DNA of 64,000 nt from Aliidongia dinghuensis (GCF_014643535.1 NZ_BMJQ01000011.1:62001-126000), one strand, 5' to 3'. Positions 42,832 through 54,139 are shown, counted from the first letter of the stretch. Notes: a model not told the origin generated them from the letters alone. Made by a program: numbers and translations.

Positions 42832-43896
42832 ATGAGAATTCTCGGCATCGAAACGAGCTGCGACGAGACCGCCGCCGCCGTGGTGACGGATGCGGGCGCC
42901 GGCAGTGCCCGCATCCTCGCCCATACCGTGCGCGCCCAACTGGCCGAGCACGCGCCCTATGGCGGCGTCGTGCCGGAGATCGCGGCGCGCGCGCATCTGG
43001 ATTTCCTCGACGACGTGATCCGCGCGACGCTCGCGGCGGCAGGGCTGGGCCTGGGCGACCTCGACGGCATCGCCGCCACCGCCGGGCCGGGCCTGATCGG
43101 CGGCGTCATGGTCGGCGCCACGACGGCCAAGGCACTGTCGCTGGTCAGCCGCCTGCCGTTCATGGCGGTCAACCATCTCGAGGCCCATGCGCTGACCGTG
43201 CGGCTCACCGACGATGTGCCGTTCCCCTATCTGCTGCTGCTGATCTCCGGCGGCCATTGCCAGCTGCTGATCGTCGAGGGCGTCGGGCGCTATGTCCGGC
43301 TCGGCACGACGATCGACGACGCGGTGGGCGAGGCGTTCGACAAGACCGCGAAGCTCCTGGGCTTGGGCCATCCGGGCGGACCGGCGGTCGAGCGCGCGGC
43401 CGCCTCGGGCGACCCTGAGCGCTTCTCGTTGCCGCGCCCGATGGTCGGCCGGCCGGGCTGCGACTTCTCGTTCTCGGGGCTCAAGACCGCGGTGCGCCAG
43501 GCGTGCGCCGGCCTGGCACCCGACGACGGGCAGGCGATCCATGATCTCGCCGCCTCGTTCCAGCAGGCGGTCGCCGACAGTCTCGCCGACCGCTGCCGCC
43601 GGGCGGCCGATATCTTCCGCGAGCGCTGCCCCGGGGGCCGTCACCTGGTCGTGGCCGGCGGCGTCGCGGCCAATGGAGCGATCCGCGCGGCGCTGAGCGC
43701 GGTCGCGGCCCGTGCCGGACTCGCGCTCGCCGCGCCGCCGCCGGCGCTCTGCACCGACAACGGCGCCATGGTCGCCTGGGCCGGGCTGGAACGCCTCAGG
43801 CTCGGCCTGGTCGATCCGCTCGATTTCGCCGCCAGGCCGCGCTGGCCGCTCGACGCGGCGGCGCCCAAGGCCGCCTTCGCCGGGGTGAAGGCATGA
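42832..43896 (+). CDS. tsaD: tRNA N6-adenosine threonylcarbamoyltransferase TsaD
   Basis: A 354-residue ASKHA-fold enzyme. It transfers threonylcarbamoyl to A37 of ANN-decoding tRNAs together with TsaB and TsaE, which are not in the window. MRILGIETSCDETAAAVV opens the fold; the metal-binding histidines lie in VNHLEAHAL; LLLLISGGHCQL, GEAFDKTAKLLGLGHPGGP and VAGGVAANGAIR are family blocks. ATG 42832 fits the conserved N-terminus. The stop overlaps the gpsA start (ATGA), and a 15-bp duplication spans this junction. Confidence 0.97.
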   Translation: MRILGIETSCDETAAAVVTDAGAGSARILAHTVRAQLAEHAPYGGVVPEIAARAHLDFLDDVIRATLAAAGLGLGDLDGIAATAGPGLIGGVMVGATTAKALSLVSRLPFMAVNHLEAHALTVRLTDDVPFPYLLLLISGGHCQLLIVEGVGRYVRLGTTIDDAVGEAFDKTAKLLGLGHPGGPAVERAAASGDPERFSLPRPMVGRPGCDFSFSGLKTAVRQACAGLAPDDGQAIHDLAASFQQAVADSLADRCRRAADIFRERCPGGRHLVVAGGVAANGAIRAALSAVAARAGLALAAPPPALCTDNGAMVAWAGLERLRLGLVDPLDFAARPRWPLDAAAPKAAFAGVKA

Positions 43897-43916
43897 GTCG
43901 TGAAAGCATGAGCCGG
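43887..43916. repeat. 15-bp tandem duplication at the tsaD/gpsA junction
   Basis: GAAGGCATGAGTCGT is followed by GAAAGCATGAGCCGG (12 of 15 identical). It doubles the start region of gpsA, giving two in-frame ATG codons (MSRES then MSRF). Confidence 0.7.
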
Positions 43917-44909
43917 TTCCGCAAGATCGGCGTCGTCGGCGGCGGCGCCTGGGGCACGGCGCTCGCCGCGACCGCTGAGCGGGCCGGACGGCGCGTAACG
44001 CTCTGGGCGCGGGAGCCGGATGTGGTGGCGGCGATCGCCGAGCGGCACGAGAACACGTCGTTCCTACCCGGTGTGAGCCTCAATCCGTCGATCGCCGCGA
44101 CCGGCGACCTTGTGGAGGTCGCGCGTGCGGACGCGCTGCTGCTGGTCGTGCCGGCGCAATATCTGCGCGCGACCGCCCAGGCGCTGGCGCCGGTGCTGCC
44201 TGAGGGGACGCCGCTCGTCATCGCGGCCAAGGGCATCGAGATGGGCAGCGGCGCCACCATGGGCGAGGTGCTGGCCGAGACCCTGCCGCGCAATCCGGTC
44301 GCCGTGCTGTCGGGGCCGACCTTTGCGATCGAGGTGGCGCGCGGCCTGCCGACGGCGGTGACGCTCGCGGCCGCCGACCCGGTGCTGGGCGCCGAGCTGG
44401 TGGCGGCGCTCGGGACCCAGACGTTCCGCCCCTATCTCTCCGACGACCCGGTCGGCTGCGAGATCGGCGGCGCCGTCAAGAACGTGCTGGCGATCGCTTG
44501 CGGCATCGTGTCGGGCCGGGGCCTGGGCGACAATGCGCGGGCCGCGCTCATCACCCGCGGCCTCGCCGAAATGGTCCGCCTGGCCGTCGCCAAGGGCGGC
44601 AAGCCCGAGACGCTCATGGGCCTCTCGGGCCTGGGCGACCTGGTGCTGACCTGCACCGCGATGCAGTCGCGCAACTGCTCGCTGGGGGCGGCGCTTGGCC
44701 AGGGGCGCAGCCTCGCCGACGTGCTGGGCGAGCGCCGGTCGGTGGCGGAGGGCGTCGCCTCGGCCGCCGCCGTCGCGGCGCTGGCAGCACGGCTCGGCCT
44801 CGACATGCCGATCGTGGCGGCGGTGGACGCCATCCTGCACCGGGGGGCCGCGATCGACACGGCGATCTCGAGCCTGCTCGCGCGGCCGTTCAAGGCCGAA
44901 GGGTTCTAG
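43893..44909 (+). CDS. gpsA: Glycerol-3-phosphate dehydrogenase [NAD(P)+]
   Basis: A 338-residue cytoplasmic enzyme that reduces dihydroxyacetone phosphate to glycerol-3-phosphate for phospholipid synthesis. The nucleotide-binding site is GVVGGGAWGTALA, followed by LWAREPDVV; the catalytic Lys lies in GCEIGGAVKNVLAIACG; GLGDNARAALITRGLAEM and GLSGLGDLVLTCT are typical. Start ATG 43893 overlaps the tsaD stop; a second in-frame ATG five codons later, created by a 15-bp duplication, may also be used. It belongs to an operon with tsaD. Confidence 0.96.
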   Translation: MSRESMSRFRKIGVVGGGAWGTALAATAERAGRRVTLWAREPDVVAAIAERHENTSFLPGVSLNPSIAATGDLVEVARADALLLVVPAQYLRATAQALAPVLPEGTPLVIAAKGIEMGSGATMGEVLAETLPRNPVAVLSGPTFAIEVARGLPTAVTLAAADPVLGAELVAALGTQTFRPYLSDDPVGCEIGGAVKNVLAIACGIVSGRGLGDNARAALITRGLAEMVRLAVAKGGKPETLMGLSGLGDLVLTCTAMQSRNCSLGAALGQGRSLADVLGERRSVAEGVASAAAVAALAARLGLDMPIVAAVDAILHRGAAIDTAISSLLARPFKAEGF

Positions 44910-44974
44910 CCGCGCCGGAACCGATCGGCTAGGTTGCCGGTCCAAAAGTTTTTCGAACCGTGCGAGCCCGACTG

Positions 44975-45268
44975 ATGATCTTCGCCATCACCTGCATCGA
45001 TCGCCCCGATGCCTCCGGCGTCCGCGCCGCGACCCGGCCGGCGCATCTGGAATACCTGAAATCGCTGGGCAAGACCCTGGTCGTCGCGGGCCCTTTCCTG
45101 GCCGACGACGGCGCCACGCCGACCGGCAGCCTGCTGCTGGTCGAGGCCGCGGACAAGGCGACGGCCCAGGCGATCGCCGCGGGTGACCCCTATGCGGCCG
45201 CCGGGCTCTTCGCCTCGGTCACGGTCCAGCCGTACCGGCTCGTCTTCCTCAACCCGCCGGCGGCGTGA
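44975..45268 (+). CDS. YciI family protein
   Basis: A 97-residue YCII-domain protein with ferredoxin-like fold. MIFAITCIDRPDASGVR, the conserved His in RPAHLEYLKSLGKTLVVAGPF and the Asp in DPYAAAGLFASVTVQPYR are family marks. ATG 44975 gives the usual length; an upstream in-frame GTG at 44960 is possible. It follows gpsA and is followed 6 bp later by the EVE-domain gene, an order common in alphaproteobacteria. Biochemical role unknown, possibly a small catalytic or accessory enzyme. Confidence 0.9.
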   Translation: MIFAITCIDRPDASGVRAATRPAHLEYLKSLGKTLVVAGPFLADDGATPTGSLLLVEAADKATAQAIAAGDPYAAAGLFASVTVQPYRLVFLNPPAA

Positions 45269-45274
45269 GCGACC

Positions 45275-45688
45275 ATGGCCCATTGGTTGGTGAAGTCTGA
45301 GCCGTTCAAATATTCCTGGTCGCAGATGGTGGCCGACGGCCGAACCCATTGGGACGGCGTGCGCAATTATCAGGCGGCGAACAATCTCAAGGCCATGCAG
45401 GTCGGCGATCGCGCCTTCTTCTATCATTCGAACGAAGGCAAGGAGATCGTGGGCGTGGTCGAGATCGCCCGGACGGCTTATCCGGATCCAGGCGATGAGA
45501 CCGGCCGCTTCGTCATGGTCGACGTCAAGCCGATGATGCCGGTCGCAACCCCGGTGACGCTGGCCCAGATCAAGGCCGATCCGCGGCTCGCCGATTTCGC
45601 GCTGGTGCGGCAGGGACGCCTGTCGGTCGTCCCGGTGCGGGACGCCGAATGGGCCATCCTCTGTGCCATGGCGGGCATCCCCGCCTGA
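45275..45688 (+). CDS. EVE domain-containing protein
   Basis: A 137-residue EVE-domain (PUA-like) protein thought to bind modified bases in RNA or DNA. It starts MAHWLVKSEPFKYSWSQM and has WDGVRNYQAANNLKAMQVGD and the strand AFFYHSNEGKEIVGVVEI, which line the base-binding pocket in the family. The gene begins 6 bp after the YciI gene stop, so they are co-transcribed. Its context with tsaD, a tRNA-modification enzyme, fits an RNA-related role, by inference. Confidence 0.92.
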   Translation: MAHWLVKSEPFKYSWSQMVADGRTHWDGVRNYQAANNLKAMQVGDRAFFYHSNEGKEIVGVVEIARTAYPDPGDETGRFVMVDVKPMMPVATPVTLAQIKADPRLADFALVRQGRLSVVPVRDAEWAILCAMAGIPA

Positions 45689-45716
45689 CCGGCGCTTCCA
45701 TCCGGGCGGTACGGCT

Positions 45717-46349
45717 GTGAGTTTGGACAACAAGGCCGGATACGGCCAGGCCCGATCTAGTCAGGCTGGTCGGCCTTCGGGCCTGATCGGCTGGGCGGTC
45801 GGCCTCTATCTGCGCTGGCGCAACGCCGACCTCAATGCGGCGGCGATCGACGCGCTGGTGCCGTTTCCGGGCGACCGGGTGCTGGAGATCGGCTTCGGCC
45901 CGGGCGAGGCGCTGCGCCGGCTCGCAGCGGTGAAGGGGATCGGCAAGATCGCCGGCATCGATCACTCGCCCACCATGCTGGCCATGGCCGAGCAGTGCAA
46001 TCGTCCAGCGATCACGCGCGGCGCCATGGAGTTGCGACTCGCCGGTATCGATGCCGTGCCGTTTGCCGAGCGCAGCTTCGATGCGGTGCTGGCGGTCGAC
46101 TGCGTGCAATATTGGCCGGATCTGATCAGCCATCTGGCCGTCGTCCGCCGGCTGCTCAGGCCCGGCGGCCGGGCGCTGTTCGGCCTGCGTGGCGCCGAGC
46201 GACAAGGGCCTGAATCGACACCGAAGTGCCTATCGCCGGCGGCGCTCAGCCAGGCACTCGCGGCGGCCGGTTTCGTCCAGGTCACGATCGAGCGTGTGGA
46301 GACGCGCCCGACCCCCTCGACCTTGATCCTGGCCCGGCGGCCGATCTAA
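45717..46349 (+). CDS. Class I SAM-dependent methyltransferase
   Basis: A 210-residue methyltransferase of the Rossmann type. Motif I is RVLEIGFGPGEALRRLA, motif II/III AGIDHSPTMLAMAEQ, and motif IV AVLAVDCVQYWPD. The likely start is GTG 45717, which begins MSLDNKAGYG; an upstream in-frame ATG would overlap the EVE gene and lacks a ribosome binding site. It probably ends the tsaD-gpsA-YciI-EVE transcript. The substrate cannot be predicted. Confidence 0.85.
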   Translation: MSLDNKAGYGQARSSQAGRPSGLIGWAVGLYLRWRNADLNAAAIDALVPFPGDRVLEIGFGPGEALRRLAAVKGIGKIAGIDHSPTMLAMAEQCNRPAITRGAMELRLAGIDAVPFAERSFDAVLAVDCVQYWPDLISHLAVVRRLLRPGGRALFGLRGAERQGPESTPKCLSPAALSQALAAAGFVQVTIERVETRPTPSTLILARRPI

Positions 46350-46407
46350 AATATCCCCATCGCCGCGACGTGCTACCGATTCCCTGCTCGGTTCAGGAGA
46401 GACCGAC

Positions 46408-46629
46408 ATGCTCGAAACTTACAAGGCGACGATGGGGGTGGTTCCCCTGGCCAACGGCCGGTTCGCGGTCCGCGCGATCGGCCTGACGACGCTCGGCCAA
46501 CCGCCACTCGACTTCGCAACCCGCGCCGAGGCTGAAGCCTGGGTGCTGCGCCATGCGATGGCCGACGACGAGGAGGCGTTCGGCGGCACAGGGGTGATCA
46601 GGCCCGGCGACGGTCAAGGCGTCGCCTGA
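46408..46629 (+). CDS. Small hypothetical protein
   Basis: A 73-residue protein with a good CAGGAGAG ribosome binding site before ATG 46408. The N-terminal half is beta-rich (YKATMGVVPLANGRFAVRAIGL); the middle has an Ala/Glu helix (RAEAEAWVLRHAM). It looks like a real gene by start signal and codon use, but I do not recognise the family. Confidence 0.5.
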   Translation: MLETYKATMGVVPLANGRFAVRAIGLTTLGQPPLDFATRAEAEAWVLRHAMADDEEAFGGTGVIRPGDGQGVA

Positions 46630-46710
46630 GGTCACCTTTCGTTCGACGTCCGACGCGCCGATGGCCGGGGCAGACCTGGCCATGGCGCGGGACTGGTATC
46701 TTGTGCGGCC

Positions 46711-47466
46711 TCATTCGGCCGCGACGAATTCCCGATACATGTTGGTGATATCCGGCACGGCCGCGTCGTAGAGACGCTTGCCCTTGTCCGGCGTGGCGAG
46801 GCCGGGGTTGGAGCCGATCCGCCCGTCTGGATAGCGCTTGCGGAAATCGGCCGGGCCATAGAAACGGCCTGCAGGCGCGCGGGGCGGGTCGAGCGTCACG
46901 CCGCGCTTGATTGTGTCCGGGAAGGCCCATTGGGTAACCGAAACTTCAGACGCGGTCGCGTGGCTGCCGTCGTCGTCGCCGAACAGCTCGCGGGCGACTA
47001 CTGACGCCGCCGGGCTGTCCCACCAATTGACCAGCTTGCACTGCAGCGGTTGATCGACCGCTGCTTGGCCGAGCGCACCCTCCGCCGCGGCATAGATCTC
47101 GTAGAAGGCGGCGTTGACCGTCGCGATGTTGCCGCCATGGCCGTTCAGGAAGAAAAAGCGGCGGAAACCGTGCCGGGCGAGCGACAAGACGTAGTCGTGG
47201 ATGATCTGGATCAACGTCGAGGGCCGGAGCGTCATCGATCCTGCGAAGCCCATGTGGTGCACCGCCATGCCGACGCCGATGGTCGGGCCGACGAAGGCTT
47301 GGGCCGCCTCGCCGACGCCGCGGGCGATCACCTCGGCGCAGAGCGCGTCGGTGCCGATGAGACCGTTGGGGCCGTGCTGCTCGGTCGAGCCGATCGGCAT
47401 GATGATGCCGTTCGAGCGGCGGAGATAGGCTTCGGCCTCGATCCAGGTGGCGTGTTGCAGCAGCAT
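46711..47466 (-). CDS. Creatininase family protein
   Basis: A 251-residue metal-dependent amidohydrolase of the creatininase/MftE fold. The metal ligands are seen in IGSTEQHGPNGLIGTDAL (Glu, His, Asp) and the catalytic loop in FFLNGHGGNIATVNAA; GVGMAVHHMGFAGSMTLRP is also typical. ATG 47466 was chosen because the fold starts there and GGAG stands upstream; the frame is open for another 105 codons without support. Members act on creatinine, formamidopyrimidines or peptide precursors; which applies here is unknown. Confidence 0.87.
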   Translation of the reverse strand: MLLQHATWIEAEAYLRRSNGIIMPIGSTEQHGPNGLIGTDALCAEVIARGVGEAAQAFVGPTIGVGMAVHHMGFAGSMTLRPSTLIQIIHDYVLSLARHGFRRFFFLNGHGGNIATVNAAFYEIYAAAEGALGQAAVDQPLQCKLVNWWDSPAASVVARELFGDDDGSHATASEVSVTQWAFPDTIKRGVTLDPPRAPAGRFYGPADFRKRYPDGRIGSNPGLATPDKGKRLYDAAVPDITNMYREFVAAE

Positions 47467-47779
47467 GAAGAGGAAACTCCAGGGAACGGATGCGGGCGGG
47501 ATCGACCGCCCAAGATTATGGCGCAGGATTGCTCGTCGGCGCGGCGGGCACAAGCGACAGGTCGTCGCCCGGAGCCCGTTTCGCAAGGCCGCCGGATCTG
47601 CCCCAGGTAAGGTAACTGCTTGCGAAACTTGGGGGCGGGACTTGTTTCGAGGCGCAAATCCCCGGATACTTCCCCCGCACAACGGGGGCGAATGTGCGTA
47701 TCGACCCTGCGGACCGTCAGAAGGCCGCACGCGGACCGCGAGCACGATCCGCGATGACCGAGGAGGAAGGTAGCCTACC
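47467..47779. other. Intergenic region, 313 bp
   Basis: No gene is supported here. The region carries the divergent promoters for the creatininase-family gene and the acetyl-CoA synthetase gene. A hairpin TTCCCCCG/CGGGGGCGAA near 47670-47692 is the only structure noticed. Confidence 0.5.
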
Positions 47780-49717
<1,938 letters not shown>

Positions 49718-49741
49718 CCCGGAACGGAGGCCGCCGCGGTC

Positions 49742-51064
49742 TCAACCCGCGGCGGCTATCCTTGCCAGGTGCCGCCAGGCGTAGCGGGCATAGAGCGGCA
49801 GCAGGAACAGCACGTAGCTCGCGACCGTCGCCCAGACGATGCCGGCGATGCCCAGCACGTGAGCGAGCCAGAGCTTGAGCGCCAGCGCGATGAGCGCGTA
49901 GCTCACCGAGACGATGATCTGGAAGCGGATTACGCCGGCGCCGTTCAACAGCATGGCGAACACGTTGCCGACGCTCTGTGAGACGAGCCAGGCGGCGTTG
50001 GCGAGCAGCAACCCGGTCGGCAGGTCCGCGTTCCGGCCGAGCCAGATATGGATCGCCGGCTTGGCGATCGCCAGCAGGACGCCGGCGCCGGCCGCGCTGA
50101 CACAGAAGGACAGGATGACCGCGCGCCAGAGCGCCCGGCGCGCCCATTGGTGGTCACCGCGCGCCAGTGCCTCGCCGAACGCCGGCCAGAGCGGCATCAG
50201 CGCCACGATCACCACCGCCTGCGACGCGCCGAATACCTTGCCGGCAATGCCGACCGCGGCGGCACTCTCGGCGCCGAGCAAGCGGATGGCGATCACGTTG
50301 TCGGCCGCCGTCGCCAGCGCTGCGGAGCAGGCGAGCGCGAAATAGAGCAGGCCCAGCCGGGCGACCGGCCGGAAGCCGGTGAAATCGATCGCCACCCAGC
50401 GCGGTGTCAGGTTCCGGCGGCGCCAGAGCTCGATGCCGTTGCAGCATGCCGCCAGCAGCGGGCCGGTGCCGAGCGCCACCGCGAGCACCGCCATGCCGGC
50501 GTCGAGCCGGGTCGCGGCCACGAACAGGCCGAGTGTCACGACGACCCCGGACGCGTCCCACACACTGTTGCGGAACGTCTCCTGCAGGCCGATGCGGATC
50601 TTGGCGGCGAGGCCGACCGGCAGCGTCAGCAGCGCCATCAGCACGCAGACGGCGCCGGCCGGGCGGGCATCGCCGGCGGCGTCCGTCCCGGCGACGTTCA
50701 GCCACCGGGCCCAGTCGCTGAACAGCACCAGAAGGCCGAGCACGACCAGCAGCAGGGCGGCGATGGTGCCGACGATCAGCATGGCGGTCGAGACGGCGCT
50801 GCGGATACGCTCCGGTTCCTCGCGCCCGGTCGCGGCCGAGATCGCGGTGATGAGGCCGTTGCCGATGCCGAGATCGGCGAGCGGCACCATCTGGCCGATC
50901 GCCGTCACCGCGGCCCAGAGCCCGTATCGCTCGGCGCCGAGGTAGCGATAGGCGAGCGGCACGATCAGGAGGCCGCTCACGATCTGCAGCATGCGCACCG
51001 GGAAGCCGGCGAGCATGGACCAGAGCATGCGCCGGTTGCGCCGCCGGGCGTGCTCGGCGGTCAT
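49742..51064 (-). CDS. Polysaccharide flippase (MATE/MOP-type, O-antigen exporter-like)
   Basis: A 440-residue membrane protein with 12-14 hydrophobic segments, like lipid-linked polysaccharide flippases. MLWSMLAGFPVRMLQIVSGL, then PLAYRYLGAERYGLWAAV and LADLGIGNGLITAIS, match the N-terminal signature of the family. The ATG overlaps the stop of the upstream glycosyltransferase gene (ATGA). Together they suggest export and assembly of a surface glycan, with the WecA-like gene at 54.3 kb as a possible initiator. The glycan is unknown. Confidence 0.85.
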   Translation of the reverse strand: MTAEHARRRNRRMLWSMLAGFPVRMLQIVSGLLIVPLAYRYLGAERYGLWAAVTAIGQMVPLADLGIGNGLITAISAATGREEPERIRSAVSTAMLIVGTIAALLLVVLGLLVLFSDWARWLNVAGTDAAGDARPAGAVCVLMALLTLPVGLAAKIRIGLQETFRNSVWDASGVVVTLGLFVAATRLDAGMAVLAVALGTGPLLAACCNGIELWRRRNLTPRWVAIDFTGFRPVARLGLLYFALACSAALATAADNVIAIRLLGAESAAAVGIAGKVFGASQAVVIVALMPLWPAFGEALARGDHQWARRALWRAVILSFCVSAAGAGVLLAIAKPAIHIWLGRNADLPTGLLLANAAWLVSQSVGNVFAMLLNGAGVIRFQIIVSVSYALIALALKLWLAHVLGIAGIVWATVASYVLFLLPLYARYAWRHLARIAAAG

Positions 51065-52173
51065 GCGCTGAGCTCGCGATAGAGCATGGCGTGGGCGGCG
51101 GCGGTCCGGGCCCAGGTGAAGTCGCGGGCGCGCAGCGCGCCCAAGGCCCCGAGGCGTTCCCGCTCGCCGGGCGCCGCCAGCAGCCGGCCGATCAGGTCGA
51201 CGAGCGCGTCCGGCCGATCCGGGTCGAAATAGAGTGCGGCCTCGCCGCCGATCTCGGGGAAGCAGCTGCGCTCGGCCAGCACCGCCGGGCAGCGGTTCAC
51301 GAAGGCCTCCAGGATCGGCAGGCCGAAGCCTTCGTAACGAGACGGGAAGAGGAAGACTGCGGCGTGGGCGTAGCACCAGGCGAGCGTCCGGTCGTCGGCC
51401 GCGATCTGCCGCACCTGGTCCGACACGCCCGCCGTCTCGAATGGCGCCCGTTCCGCGGCATCGAGCGGCCCGCCGCCGACGCAGACGAGATGCAGGTCCG
51501 GCGTCGCACGGAGCAGGGCGGAAAGCGCCGGCGCCACGCCAGCGAAATTCTTGTAGCCGCCGCGCTTGCCGACAAACAGCAGGAAGCGCTCTGGCAGGCC
51601 TTCGGGGCGCCCCTGGTCAGGGCGCCACAGCAGGCCGTTGCCGACGCCGAGCGGGACGACACGGACCCGCTCGGCCGGCACGTCCGAGAAGCGCAGCAGG
51701 TCCGCCTTGGTCGCAGCCGAGACGGCGACGACGAGGTCTGCCACTTCGACCATGGCGAGCTTGCCGGCGTGCGGATTACCGATGTGGCCCACGGCCATGT
51801 CCGGCATGATCTCCGGCGTCATGTCGTGGATCGTGGTCACGATCCGGACCCCAGGATGCGACCGGGCGAGGGCGACCGGCGCGCCGTCGTACCAGGTCGC
51901 ATGCCAGACGTCGAAGCCGCCCTGACCGATCGCTGCGCGGCTCCGTGGCCGGTTGATCGCCCGGATCAGCCGGCGCGAGCCGGGGAACCGCGGCGGACGC
52001 CAGCCTTTGAAGACGGTCGACTGTGCCAGGTGCCTGTTGCAAGTCAGGCGAAAGGGCAGGATGGGTGTGGCCCCCGCCGCCGGCAGCTCTTCGACCAGAT
52101 GGGTGAAATAGCGCGACACGCCGCCCTCGATCTGAGTCGAGAAGATCTCGTCGTCGAACAGGACGCGCAGCAT
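51061..52173 (-). CDS. Glycosyltransferase family 4
   Basis: A 370-residue GT-B glycosyltransferase. The N-terminal lobe has IFSTQIEGGVSRYFTHLVEEL and DVWHATWYDG; the donor lobe has RFLLFVGKRGGYKNF and the E-x7-E motif in PSRYEGFGLPILEAF. GGAG stands six bases before ATG 52173. It is coupled to the flippase gene by ATGA overlap and likely adds mannose or a similar sugar to a lipid-linked intermediate. Acceptor and sugar are inferred only from the family. Confidence 0.9.
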   Translation of the reverse strand: MLRVLFDDEIFSTQIEGGVSRYFTHLVEELPAAGATPILPFRLTCNRHLAQSTVFKGWRPPRFPGSRRLIRAINRPRSRAAIGQGGFDVWHATWYDGAPVALARSHPGVRIVTTIHDMTPEIMPDMAVGHIGNPHAGKLAMVEVADLVVAVSAATKADLLRFSDVPAERVRVVPLGVGNGLLWRPDQGRPEGLPERFLLFVGKRGGYKNFAGVAPALSALLRATPDLHLVCVGGGPLDAAERAPFETAGVSDQVRQIAADDRTLAWCYAHAAVFLFPSRYEGFGLPILEAFVNRCPAVLAERSCFPEIGGEAALYFDPDRPDALVDLIGRLLAAPGERERLGALGALRARDFTWARTAAAHAMLYRELSA

Positions 52174-52327
52174 CGAAGCTCCGTGGAGGAAGATACCGCG
52201 CTTGATAGGCCGCCGGGCCGTAACGAGCAAGAGGCAGGGGGGTGTCGATTCGGAGCCGCCGATTGCGGTTCTGCAGGCGGGGCAACCCTGATGTGCTGGC
52301 TGCTGCGGCCGAACGGCCCGCCGCGGC

Positions 52328-52537
52328 TCAGAAATCGCTGCAGCGGCCGCCGCGTTCCCAGTCGCCGTAGCGAGTCGGCTCCGGCCCGGAGGGGCCGCCG
52401 ATTTCGTCGGGCGCCGGCTTGGCCGCGGCGGTATCGGGCGCCTTGTCGGCCGTCATGGAGTCAGGCGTCGCGGATGGTTTGATCGTCGGGCCGGGGGTCG
52501 CCGGAACGGGCGCGGGGCGGGTGGTCTTGTCGGTCAT
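52328..52537 (-). CDS. DUF1674 (SDHAF4-like) protein
   Basis: A 69-residue protein with the hallmark C-terminus GGPSGPEPTRYGDWERGGR-CSDF of DUF1674, the bacterial relative of succinate dehydrogenase assembly factor 4. The N-terminal 45 residues are a Pro/Thr/Ala-rich disordered stretch. ATG 52537 gives the expected length. It is divergent from the rsmB gene, a neighbourhood often seen in alphaproteobacteria. By homology it would assist flavinylated SdhA during complex II assembly. Confidence 0.92.
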   Translation of the reverse strand: MTDKTTRPAPVPATPGPTIKPSATPDSMTADKAPDTAAAKPAPDEIGGPSGPEPTRYGDWERGGRCSDF

Positions 52538-52800
52538 GCTCCATATATGACTAGCAAAACCGCTTCGCCAAGGGTCTAACAAGCGCTCGCGCGGCCGGTC
52601 TGTTCGGCATCGCGGGAATGGGACGTGCAACCAGTGAGGGAAGCGTTGAATTTGCCGGAAAAAACGCGCGCAGGCATGATGCCGCGCGTTCGTCGATGCG
52701 GTAGGCTTACGGCCAGCGGACGAGAAGATTTTTCCAAACCCGGGCGGAACCCTTGCTCGTTCCGCGTGTTTGCCAGCTGATTTGGCGCGTTCAGGATAAG

Positions 52801-54117
52801 ATGGCAGATAGTACTTTGCTGACCTCCACCCCCGTTCCTACAGCCCGCGGCGTCGCCGTGGATTTGCTCGGCGCGGTCCTGCGCCGGCGTCGGCCGCTGG
52901 ACGACGCGATCGACGAGGCCCCCGATCTGCCCAGTCTGTCGGTCCGAGATCGAGCGTTCGCTCGTCTCCTGGTTGCGACTGTGCTGCGCCGGCTGGGCCA
53001 GATCGACGCGCTTATCAGCCATTGCCTCGCGACCCCGTTGCCGCCGCGCGCGGCGCAGGTCCACGACATGCTGCGGCTCGGCATCGCTCAGCTCCTGTTT
53101 CTGCGCACGCCGGCCCATGCCGCGGTCGCGACGACGGTCGATCTGGCCGACGCGCGCGGCTTCATGACGCATAAAGGCCTGGTGAACGCGGTGCTGCGCC
53201 GTCTGTCCCAGGATGGCCCCGGCCTGGTGGCGCTCCAGGACGCGCCGCGCCTCAATACGCCGAAGTGGCTGTGGCAGGCCTGGTCGGACGCCTATGGCGA
53301 GGACACCGCGCGCAGGATCGCCGAGGTGCACCTGCGTGAGGCGCCGCTCGATATCACGGCGCGGCTCGATCGCGCCGGCTGGGCTGATCGGCTGGACGCG
53401 ACCCTGCTGCCGACCGGGACGCTGCGCCGGGCCGCCGGCGGCGCCATCGCCAACCTGCCCGGCTACAGCGAGGGCGCCTGGTGGGTCCAGGACGCGGCCG
53501 CGGCCATTCCTGCGAAGCTGTTCGGCGAGATTTCCGGCCGCCGCATGGTCGATCTCTGCGCCGCCCCCGGCGGCAAGACCGCACAGCTCGTTGCGGCCGG
53601 GGCCAACGTCACGGCGATCGACCGGTCGCCGCGCCGGCTCGACCGCATGGTCAACAACCTGCATCGCCTGTCGCTCAAGGTCGAGACCTTCAGCGCCGAC
53701 GCGGTCAGCTGGCGGCCGCCGGAAAAGGTCTGGGGCGTGCTGCTCGATGCGCCCTGCACCGCGACCGGCGCCATCCGCCGGCATCCGGACGTGCCGCATC
53801 TGAAGACGCCCGACGACGTGGCGCGGCTCGCGGCCGTGCAGGAGCGGCTGCTGACGGCGGCGGTCGACATGCTGGAGCCGGGCGGGGTGCTGGTCTATTG
53901 CACCTGCTCGCTCGAGCCCGAGGAAGGGCCGCAGCAGGTGAAGAAGCTGCTGGCCAAGGGCCTGCCGATCGAGCGCAAGCCGGTGACGGCCGACGAGGTT
54001 GGCGGTCTGGCCGAGATCCTGACGCCGGATGGCGACGTGCGCACGCTGCCGTGCCATCTCGCCGAGTACGACGGCATCGACGGCTTCTTTGCCGGTCGGC
54101 TCGTCCGTACCGCCTGA
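52801..54117 (+). CDS. rsmB: 16S rRNA m5C methyltransferase, RsmB family
   Basis: A 438-residue methyltransferase. The N-terminal 140 residues form a NusB-like RNA-binding domain (ARGVAVDLLGAVL, VRDRAFARLLVATVLRRLG). The catalytic domain carries the SAM site DLCAAPGGKTAQLVAAG, the Asp-Ala-Pro-Cys motif LLDAPCTATGAIRRHPD and the second Cys in VYCTCSLEPEEG. AGGATAAG precedes ATG 52801. A strong terminator follows the stop. The usual target is C967 of 16S rRNA. It is divergent from the DUF1674 gene. Confidence 0.92.
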   Translation: MADSTLLTSTPVPTARGVAVDLLGAVLRRRRPLDDAIDEAPDLPSLSVRDRAFARLLVATVLRRLGQIDALISHCLATPLPPRAAQVHDMLRLGIAQLLFLRTPAHAAVATTVDLADARGFMTHKGLVNAVLRRLSQDGPGLVALQDAPRLNTPKWLWQAWSDAYGEDTARRIAEVHLREAPLDITARLDRAGWADRLDATLLPTGTLRRAAGGAIANLPGYSEGAWWVQDAAAAIPAKLFGEISGRRMVDLCAAPGGKTAQLVAAGANVTAIDRSPRRLDRMVNNLHRLSLKVETFSADAVSWRPPEKVWGVLLDAPCTATGAIRRHPDVPHLKTPDDVARLAAVQERLLTAAVDMLEPGGVLVYCTCSLEPEEGPQQVKKLLAKGLPIERKPVTADEVGGLAEILTPDGDVRTLPCHLAEYDGIDGFFAGRLVRTA

Positions 54118-54139
54118 TCCATCGGCTTCGGCCGATCGA

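Noticed and set aside
47670..47692. Hairpin in the gap upstream of acsA
   Set aside because: An 8-bp G/C stem without T-run or conserved motif; could be chance in GC-rich DNA.
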